Shown here in pieces: positions 15,862-21,173 of a DNA stretch of 21,173 nucleotides. Every line of letters begins with the position of its first letter. The stretch's first letter is position 1. This stretch comes from an uncultured Bacteroidales bacterium. Its GTDB lineage: Bacteria > Bacteroidota > Bacteroidia > Bacteroidales > JAUNSR01. The stretch is taken from positions 1 to 21,173 of the forward strand of contig CAMTOW010000004.1 of NCBI GenBank assembly GCA_947074245.1. The letters are read 5' to 3'. The position numbers were made by a program, and so were the translations under genes. Under the pieces are notes generated by a model. It searched no databases, had not been told where the DNA came from, and saw only the letters and a list, made by a program, of their open reading frames with translations.

Positions 15862-17388
15862 TTAATCCTGGATCAAGTTTACGCCTGTCATTTCAGGAGC
15901 TTTCTCTACGTTTAGGATGTGAAGGATTGTCGGAGCGATGTCAGCCAATTTTCCATCGGCCAGTTTCGCGTTCTTATCGTCGCTGATGTAAACGAACGGA
16001 ACCGGATTCAATGAGTGAGCCGTGTTTGGAGATCCGTCTGCGTTTACCGCGTTGTCCGCGTTACCATGGTCTGCCGTGATCAATACGTCGTATCCGTTTG
16101 CTTTGGCAGCTTCAACTACGTCGTGAAGACAGATGTCGATCGCTTTAACCGCTTTCTGAATCGCATCGTAGATACCGGTGTGACCTACCATGTCGCCATT
16201 GGCGAAGTTACAAGCGATAAAGTCGAACTTCTGAGTTTTGATCGCGTCAACCAAAGCGTCTTTCACTTCGAATGCACTCATTTCCGGCTGCAAATCGTAA
16301 GTTGCTACTTTTGGAGAAGGGATCAGGATACGCTCTTCCAGGTTGTATTCCGATTCGCGACCTCCGTTGAAGAAGAACGTAACGTGAGCGTATTTTTCAG
16401 TTTCGGCGATGCGAAGCTGAGAAAGACCTGCTTCAGAAACGATCTCGCCCAATGTGTTCACTACGTTTTCTTTGTCGAAAAGAATGTGTAGGCCTACGAA
16501 TTTTGAATCGTACGGAGTCATTGTGCAATAGTAAAGCGGAAGCTTGTGCATTCCGAAATCCGGCATATCTTCCTGAGTCAATACGATTGTAAGCTCTTTC
16601 GCGCGGTCGTTACGGTAGTTGAAGAAGATAACCAGGTCGCCGTTCTGGATCGTAGCAAGCGGGTTGCCTGCAGCGTCAACGTGAACGATCGGTTTGATGA
16701 ACTCGTCGGTTACGCCTTCTGCGTATGATTCTTCCATCGCTTTTACCATCGATTCGGATTTCTTACCGATACCTTTCACCAACAGGTCGTATGCTTCTTT
16801 TACACGTTCCCAACGTTTGTCGCGGTCCATTGCGTAGAAACGGCCGATGATCGAACCGATCTTGCCGGTTGATTTCGCCATATGTGCTTCCAACTGCTCG
16901 ATGAAGCCCAAACCGCTTTTCGGGTCTGTATCGCGACCATCCATGAAACAGTGTACGAACGTATCTTCAATTCCGAAATCTTTTGAAATATCCAACAATT
17001 TGAATACGTGATCCAATGAAGAGTGAACGCCACCGTTTGACATCAATCCCATGAAGTGAACTTTCTTGCCGTTTGCTTTCGCGTATTCGAATGCGGCTTT
17101 CACTTCGGGGTTCTGCATGATGGTGTTGTCTTGACATGCCATGTTGATCTTTACAAGATCTTGATATACCACGCGACCTGCGCCGATGTTGAGGTGACCC
17201 ACTTCCGAGTTACCCATCTGTCCTTCCGGAAGACCTACGTTTACGCCGTCGGTTTTAAGTTCTGAGTGCGGAAATTCTGTCAAAAGAGAATCCCAGTATG
17301 GAGTTGTCGTGTTTGAAATCACATCAGCTTTCGATTTGTTGCCGTTACCCCAACCGTCGAGGATCAGCAAAAGCGCTTTCTTTTTCAT
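15862..17388 (-). CDS. gpmI: 2,3-bisphosphoglycerate-independent phosphoglycerate mutase GpmI
   Basis: Cytoplasmic metalloenzyme of glycolysis and gluconeogenesis that interconverts 3- and 2-phosphoglycerate through a phosphoserine intermediate, using two divalent metal ions (usually Mn2+). It has 508 residues, normal for the family. The first metal aspartate is in LILDGWG (D11). The phosphorylated serine is in [11 protein letters not shown] (S61). Substrate-binding motifs are NGGVHSS (118-124), DGRDTDP (150-156) and YRNDRAKE (258-265). The remaining metal ligands are in NGDMVGHTG (D399, H403), ADHGNADN (D440, H441) and NTAHS (H458). All key residues are present. It is monocistronic: it has its own promoter candidate upstream and a terminator directly after it. 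Confidence 0.97.
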   Translation of the reverse strand: MKKKALLLILDGWGNGNKSKADVISNTTTPYWDSLLTEFPHSELKTDGVNVGLPEGQMGNSEVGHLNIGAGRVVYQDLVKINMACQDNTIMQNPEVKAAFEYAKANGKKVHFMGLMSNGGVHSSLDHVFKLLDISKDFGIEDTFVHCFMDGRDTDPKSGLGFIEQLEAHMAKSTGKIGSIIGRFYAMDRDKRWERVKEAYDLLVKGIGKKSESMVKAMEESYAEGVTDEFIKPIVHVDAAGNPLATIQNGDLVIFFNYRNDRAKELTIVLTQEDMPDFGMHKLPLYYCTMTPYDSKFVGLHILFDKENVVNTLGEIVSEAGLSQLRIAETEKYAHVTFFFNGGRESEYNLEERILIPSPKVATYDLQPEMSAFEVKDALVDAIKTQKFDFIACNFANGDMVGHTGIYDAIQKAVKAIDICLHDVVEAAKANGYDVLITADHGNADNAVNADGSPNTAHSLNPVPFVYISDDKNAKLADGKLADIAPTILHILNVEKAPEMTGVNLIQD

Positions 17389-17474
17389 CTGTGTCGTTTT
17401 AATTGGTTTTACAAATGTCCGCCATAATTTAAATGATTGACATTCATTTGATTTTGTTTTCTTATTTCTGAGCG

Positions 17475-17482
17475 CAAAATTA
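17475..17482 (-). promoter_or_regulatory. gpmI: Candidate -7 box for gpmI
   Basis: TAATTTTG on the minus strand matches the Bacteroidetes -7 consensus TAnnTTTG exactly. It is about 86 bp before the gpmI start, in an AT-rich stretch. No clear -33 TTTG is visible at the expected spacing. Confidence 0.45.
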
Positions 17483-17696
17483 ATAAAAAAACCATTCTTC
17501 TACGACTAAAATGTATTAAGCCTTGTTTCAAATTCTCTTCAATTTGTTTGAAAACGGACTTGTTTCGGGCTCCGTTCTTCCCCGAATGGCAGGTGGCAGA
17601 GAAACACGCCCGCTCATTGCATTTCGGCGATACGATGACGGGTGATATCCGGTTTGCGAACAAGACGGTGGCGGATGGATTGGAAACAGGTCCGGC

Positions 17697-17751
17697 TATC
17701 TACAAACAAAGCATCTTTCTGCCGTTTTTACGGTTTCAGAAAGATGCTTTG
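17697..17751 (-). terminator. Probable terminator of the propeller lipoprotein gene
   Basis: A perfect 15-bp stem (CAAAGCATCTTTCTG at 17707-17721 with its complement at 17737-17751) closes a 15-base loop that itself has a small CCG/CGG pair. On the minus strand it is followed by TTTGTAG, so the T-run is poor. It lies about 50 bp after the stop of the gene at 17804. Confidence 0.6.
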
Positions 17752-17803
17752 GTATTTGGTGTCCGAAGATTGGAATCGATCCCGGTATGTTTTTAGAAAA
17801 CGT

Positions 17804-18709
17804 TTATAATGGAATTACGATGACGCGACTTGCCGGCAGATCGGGTACATAGAGCGTGTCGTTTCGGAGCGTCAGATCGGCAGGCCCTTCAACGGTGATA
17901 CCTTCCGGTTGCAACAGGGTCGCGGTTCGGTCGCGCAGATCGATGTAGCCGATCTGCGAATTATTCCAGTTGGTGAAATAAAGTCGGGAATCGTTTATCG
18001 CAAGACCGTCGTATTCGCCCGGGACATCATAGAAAACGGTTGGTTTCGGATCGTCGATATCTTCGATCCGATAGATTACATTCTCCGCAGTGATGTCTCC
18101 ATCGGTCGGGTAAGATGCCACATACAGGGTTTTGCCATCGAACGCCAGTCCGTTAGGGCCTTTGATCCGGATAAACTCTTGTAGATTTTCCGAGCTGAGA
18201 CGCTCCGGTTGTGAAATATCGAGCGTATAAATCCGGTTGGTATTGGTGACGGAGATGTAGGCGGTCTGGTTTCGGATCGCGATGTCGTTCACATAAAGTT
18301 CGCCCGGAGGGAAATGAATCACTTGTGGCGCTGCCGAACGATCTTTCAGGTTGTATACGACTACCTTGCCTACGTCGGCGATATAGAGGCGGTCGGCTGC
18401 AATCGCCATCCCTTTGGGGGCATTGAGGAGGGAGTCGGCGGCGATGAATGTTTCCATCGTTTTGTCAGACCGGTATCGGGCGATGTACCCCTGACCGTGA
18501 TCATTGAGCGGATCCAAGTTGTCGCATCCGAAATTCGAGATGAGGATACCGTCTTGATAGGCGACGGTTCCTTCACAAAATCGCAAGTCGGTATCTACGG
18601 TGAATGCTTTTACGTTTTTCTGCGGACTGGTTTCTCCCTTCTGCTTCTGTTGCGAACAGCTTAGGCAGAGGAGCAGAGCGGGTAGGAAAAATAAGGTTCT
18701 TTTCATCAT
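17804..18709 (-). CDS. SMP-30/gluconolactonase-like beta-propeller lipoprotein
   Basis: A 301-residue protein with a short positively charged start, a hydrophobic signal (about 5-17) and a lipoprotein-type cysteine at C18 (CLSCS). It is probably lipidated and exported. The rest reads as repeated beta-propeller blades of the SMP-30/NHL kind, with recurrent elements such as PKGMAIAADRLYIADVG (93-109), NDIAIRNQTAYISV, GPNGLAFDGKTLYVAS and DGLAINDSRLYFTN. SMP-30-like proteins are often metal-dependent lactonases, but I cannot confirm catalytic ligands here, so a binding or scaffold role is equally possible. Residues after C18 (SQQKQKG) lack the acidic surface-export signal of Bacteroidetes lipoproteins, which suggests it stays facing the periplasm. 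It starts 93 bp after the HD gene, with no promoter seen in the gap, so co-transcription is plausible. The ATG at 18706 is an equally good start. Confidence 0.75.
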   Translation of the reverse strand: MMKRTLFFLPALLLCLSCSQQKQKGETSPQKNVKAFTVDTDLRFCEGTVAYQDGILISNFGCDNLDPLNDHGQGYIARYRSDKTMETFIAADSLLNAPKGMAIAADRLYIADVGKVVVYNLKDRSAAPQVIHFPPGELYVNDIAIRNQTAYISVTNTNRIYTLDISQPERLSSENLQEFIRIKGPNGLAFDGKTLYVASYPTDGDITAENVIYRIEDIDDPKPTVFYDVPGEYDGLAINDSRLYFTNWNNSQIGYIDLRDRTATLLQPEGITVEGPADLTLRNDTLYVPDLPASRVIVIPL

Positions 18710-18802
18710 GATATGCGGTTTTGAATTATGACGCGGGAATTAGGCGTGAATCAACCGTCCTTTCGGATCGTCGTAGAAAATCCGAAAAAAACCGTTCGCC
18801 GA

Positions 18803-20860
18803 TTATTTCTGCTTCAATTCGGGATAGCTGATCCGCGCGTGATACATGGTCTTCAGGCGTTCGATGAACACCTCCCGGATCAGCTCCAGATCGCGGAAAC
18901 TCAAAGGGGTATTGCTATACATCCCTTCGCTTACTTGCGAATCGAGGATCGAGTTGACCAGATTGCTGATCGATGCCTCGCTGTAATCCTTCAGACTGCG
19001 GGATGCTGCTTCGACGCTGTCGGCCATCATCAGGATCGCCTGCTCTTTGGTAAACGGATTCGGCCCCGGATACGTAAAAATCGCTTCGTCGATCTCTTCG
19101 CCCGGATGCTCGTTCTTCCATCGGTTGTAGAAATATTTCATCTTGCCCATACCGTGATGGGTAGAAATAAAGTCGGTAATGACAGACGGGAGTTTCTCTT
19201 TCTGAGCCAGTTTCAACCCGTCGGAAACATGCTGCTTGATGATGCAGACGCTTTTGTCGAACGGAATTTTATCGTGCGGATTGACATCAAGCTGGTTTTC
19301 GGTGAAAAAGCTTGGATTCGTCAGTTTCCCGATATCGTGGTATAGGGCTCCTGTTCGCACCACCTGTACGTTCGCGCCGATACGCATCGCCGCCTGAGCC
19401 GCCAGATTGGAAACCTGAAGCGAATGTTGGAATGTGCCGGGACACTCTTCCGACAACCGTCGAAGGAGAGGGGCGTTTATATTCGACAGCTCCACCAGCG
19501 TAACGTTGGATGTGAAACCGAGCGCTTTCTCCAGAATGAAGATCAGCAGATAGGCGAACAGAATCAACACGGCGTTGATGGCCAGATAGGCGAACATCAT
19601 CGGATTGATCTTATCCCACGACCCCTCGTTGATCAGGGTGTATGCCACATAGGTGATGAAATAGGTCACCATGACCCATCCCGCCGTTTTCACCAATTGC
19701 GAACGCTGAGTGAGATCACGCAGACTGAATACCGATGTGGCACCGATCGCCAATTGGAGAATGATGAATTCGGATGCGAAGGGAGCCAGGAACGAACAGA
19801 TTCCGATCGTCATGACATGGGTGAAGAAGGCCATTCGCGAATCGAGGAACGTGCGGATGACGATCGGCACGATCGCGAACGGAACGAAATAGATACTCAG
19901 AACCCGGAAGTTGGAAAAGAATCCGGCCAGCATCACCATGGCCGTGACCATCATCAGCACCACTTCGATATCGCGAAGTTTGAAGTACATCTCGGGGCGG
20001 AACAATCGCATAAAAAGCATGATGAATCCCAAAAGGATCATCGTAATCAGGATCTGACCGATCAGTGTGGCGGATTGATGTCGGGTCGTTCCGGCGCGTT
20101 TCTGGTCGGCTATCTCGAGCGAACGGAGGATGTTGTAGGTCTGCGGGTTGATGATCTCACCTCGGTCGACGATGCGCTCGCCCGCCTGCACCAGGCCGTA
20201 GGAAGCCGAGATGCTTTGGAGAAGCTCATTTCTGACTTTCTGAGAAGTAAGCGTATCGTATTGAAGGTTTTCGTTGAGGTAATTGTTGATACTGCTGTAT
20301 CGGAGGTGTTTTCGGCTTTCGTCGTTGGGCGCCTCATCGATAATCAACTCATACGCTTGTCGTACGGTATGTATCTGCGATACGGCACGGGTCTTCGATA
20401 TGTTTTGATCGATAATACGGATGGTCGCGATATCTTCCCGATGCAGATCGTTCATGGTATTCGACGAGACAAGCCCGCTTTCGTACATATCGCTCAGCGC
20501 TTTTCGCAAATAGTTATATTCTTTTTGCGATAGCTTGTGGTTGAGGGACTCTTTGTAGTCTTGGGCGAGTTTTTTCAACTCCTCTTTCCCGGTTTCCCGG
20601 TCGAACTTATAATAAGGTTGGAAGTTGCGCAATACGCTGTCTTGCTCGTTCTTGATCTGAGCGTCGCTTTTGTAGATCGGAAAGTCGAAAGATGCAGTGA
20701 GCAAACCGTATTTCCACGGTTTCCCCTCCTGGAAGTGATATCTGAATTTGCCTTCACGAGGCAGAAAGTAAACAATGATAGCCGTTGCCGCGATGAACAG
20801 CAACGTACGGTTCAGCTTTTCTCTAAAGGGAAGTTTTTGAAATGACTTGTGTATACCCAT
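18803..20860 (-). CDS. 7TM-HD family phosphohydrolase (PgpH-like, probable c-di-AMP phosphodiesterase)
   Basis: A 685-residue membrane protein. A first membrane helix (about 18-33) is followed by a large extracytoplasmic region (about 35-260; 7TMR-HDED type). A block of membrane helices follows (about 265-445), and then a cytoplasmic HD domain (about 475-620). Metal-binding residues are visible: FQHS (H479), ALYHDIGKL with the HD pair (H508, D509), QHVSDG (H544), STHHG (H568, H569) and MMADSVEA (D613). Characterised relatives (PgpH of Firmicutes) hydrolyse cyclic di-AMP and are thought to sense outside signals through the N-terminal domain. This activity is inferred from the family; a cyclase gene is not in the window. 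The gene has its own promoter candidate and lies after the rplS terminator. The start is ATG at 20860. Confidence 0.88.
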   Translation of the reverse strand: MGIHKSFQKLPFREKLNRTLLFIAATAIIVYFLPREGKFRYHFQEGKPWKYGLLTASFDFPIYKSDAQIKNEQDSVLRNFQPYYKFDRETGKEELKKLAQDYKESLNHKLSQKEYNYLRKALSDMYESGLVSSNTMNDLHREDIATIRIIDQNISKTRAVSQIHTVRQAYELIIDEAPNDESRKHLRYSSINNYLNENLQYDTLTSQKVRNELLQSISASYGLVQAGERIVDRGEIINPQTYNILRSLEIADQKRAGTTRHQSATLIGQILITMILLGFIMLFMRLFRPEMYFKLRDIEVVLMMVTAMVMLAGFFSNFRVLSIYFVPFAIVPIVIRTFLDSRMAFFTHVMTIGICSFLAPFASEFIILQLAIGATSVFSLRDLTQRSQLVKTAGWVMVTYFITYVAYTLINEGSWDKINPMMFAYLAINAVLILFAYLLIFILEKALGFTSNVTLVELSNINAPLLRRLSEECPGTFQHSLQVSNLAAQAAMRIGANVQVVRTGALYHDIGKLTNPSFFTENQLDVNPHDKIPFDKSVCIIKQHVSDGLKLAQKEKLPSVITDFISTHHGMGKMKYFYNRWKNEHPGEEIDEAIFTYPGPNPFTKEQAILMMADSVEAASRSLKDYSEASISNLVNSILDSQVSEGMYSNTPLSFRDLELIREVFIERLKTMYHARISYPELKQK

Positions 20861-20883
20861 AAATCTGAATTGCTTGTTTCAAA

Positions 20884-20891
20884 CAAAAATA
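20884..20891 (-). promoter_or_regulatory. Candidate -7 box for the 7TM-HD gene
   Basis: TATTTTTG on the minus strand matches TAnnTTTG exactly, about 23 bp before the start codon. A TTG at 20917-20915 is a possible but distant -33 element (23-base spacing). Confidence 0.4.
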
Positions 20892-20998
20892 GATAAAATT
20901 ACAGGCAGTAAATACAACAAGTGGAAAAAAGGCGTTCGAAGTGTTTGTTTTAATCGACGCATCGATCTGCGGGAAGTGCTTTCCGGTCGGGTTGGAAT

Positions 20999-21032
20999 AA
21001 AAAAAAGCCGCCCGATCGGAAGATCAGGCGGC
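20999..21032 (-). terminator. Intrinsic terminator of rplS
   Basis: On the minus strand GCCGCCTGATC pairs with GATCGGGCGGC around a TTCC loop (21007-21032), with a single T-G wobble. It is followed by an uninterrupted run of T residues (21006-20999). It begins 25 bp after the rplS stop. Confidence 0.93.
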
Positions 21033-21057
21033 AATTTTATTTCGTACAAGAAAAATA

Positions 21058-21173
21058 TCAGATTCTTCTTTCTTTGATACGAGCTTTTTTACCGGTAAGT
21101 GCACGTAGGTAGTACAATTTAGCACGACGTACTTTACCATATTTGTTAACAGTGATGCTGTCGATGAACGGAG
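21058..21173 (-). CDS. rplS: 50S ribosomal protein L19, C-terminal 37 residues (cut by window edge)
   Basis: The frame enters from the right edge and ends at a TGA at 21058-21060. The residues read [14 protein letters not shown], then [20 protein letters not shown] and RRI. This matches the L19 C-terminus, where the pattern of a basic [11 protein letters not shown] helix followed by TGK-ARIKE is diagnostic. L19 sits at the interface between the 30S and 50S subunits. The start lies outside the window. A strong terminator follows, so rplS ends its transcript here and is not part of the downstream HD gene's unit. Confidence 0.93.
   Translation of the reverse strand, partial: PFIDSITVNKYGKVRRAKLYYLRALTGKKARIKERRI

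Larger units (their letters stand above)
17389..17803. other. 415-bp intergenic region between the propeller gene and gpmI
   Basis: The gpmI-proximal part (about 17400-17540) is AT-rich and holds the promoter candidate. The part around 17560-17700 is less AT-rich and has overlapping open frames of about 80 codons on both strands. Neither resembles a protein I know, and one runs through the terminator hairpin, so I do not call a gene. A long hairpin lies next to the propeller gene. Nothing else was recognised. Confidence 0.55.

Noticed and set aside
17409..17796. Open frames of 84 (minus) and 82 (plus) codons between the propeller gene and gpmI
   Set aside because: They overlap on opposite strands, one covers the terminator hairpin and the other the gpmI promoter candidate, and neither resembles a known protein.
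18768..18788. Short inverted repeat CGGAT/ATCCG after the 7TM-HD stop as a terminator
   Set aside because: It has only a 5-bp stem with a long loop and no T-run on the minus strand.
19424..20533. Plus-strand open frame of 369 codons opposite the 7TM-HD gene
   Set aside because: It is antisense to a clear gene with complete HD motifs; its composition (rich in His, Arg, Asp and Gln) is typical of a shadow frame.

Overview
This window is a chromosomal segment of a member of the Bacteroidota, most likely order Bacteroidales. The evidence is the protein character (a large MraY with an extra periplasmic segment, a PASTA-bearing FtsI, an FtsL of the Bacteroidetes type, a glycine-lipid type acyltransferase pair), the lack of Shine-Dalgarno sequences at nearly all starts, and intergenic -7 boxes of the Bacteroidetes form TAnnTTTG. 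A Parabacteroides/Tannerella-like host is a guess only. MurE carries the DNPR signature, so the peptidoglycan is expected to contain meso-diaminopimelate. No mobile element, CRISPR array, tRNA or rRNA gene was found.

Region 1 (1-12482, minus strand) is the division and cell wall (dcw) cluster. Read in the direction of transcription it is rsmH, ftsL, ftsI, murE, mraY, murD, ftsW, murG, murC, ftsQ and the first 95 codons of ftsA, which runs off the left edge. Gaps are 5 to 47 bp with one ATGA overlap (murC/ftsQ), so this looks like one long operon. It contains the cytoplasmic Mur steps murC, murD and murE, the lipid I and lipid II enzymes MraY and MurG, the septal synthase FtsW-FtsI with FtsL and FtsQ, and the start of the FtsZ anchor FtsA. 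No mraZ precedes rsmH here.

Region 2 (12483-12975) is a 493-bp divergent intergenic stretch holding back-to-back promoter candidates and an AT-rich perfect inverted repeat just before the next gene.

Region 3 (12976-14883, plus strand) is a two-gene operon that I read as glsA-glsB: a PlsC-like O-acyltransferase and an OlsB-like GNAT N-acyltransferase that together would make glycine lipids. It ends in a strong intrinsic terminator.

Region 4 (14884-21173, minus strand) has a Cys-rich DUF3109 protein, independent phosphoglycerate mutase GpmI, an SMP-30-like beta-propeller lipoprotein, a 7TM-HD phosphohydrolase (PgpH type, probable c-di-AMP phosphodiesterase), and the C-terminal end of ribosomal protein L19 at the right edge. 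Intrinsic terminators separate rplS from the HD gene, the propeller gene from gpmI, and gpmI from the DUF3109 gene.

I see no clearly novel system. The window is mostly conserved envelope and housekeeping genes. The points most worth following up are the unusual HX5D acyltransferase box in GlsA, the palindrome in the glsAB leader, the acidic tail on FtsW, and the missing mraZ.
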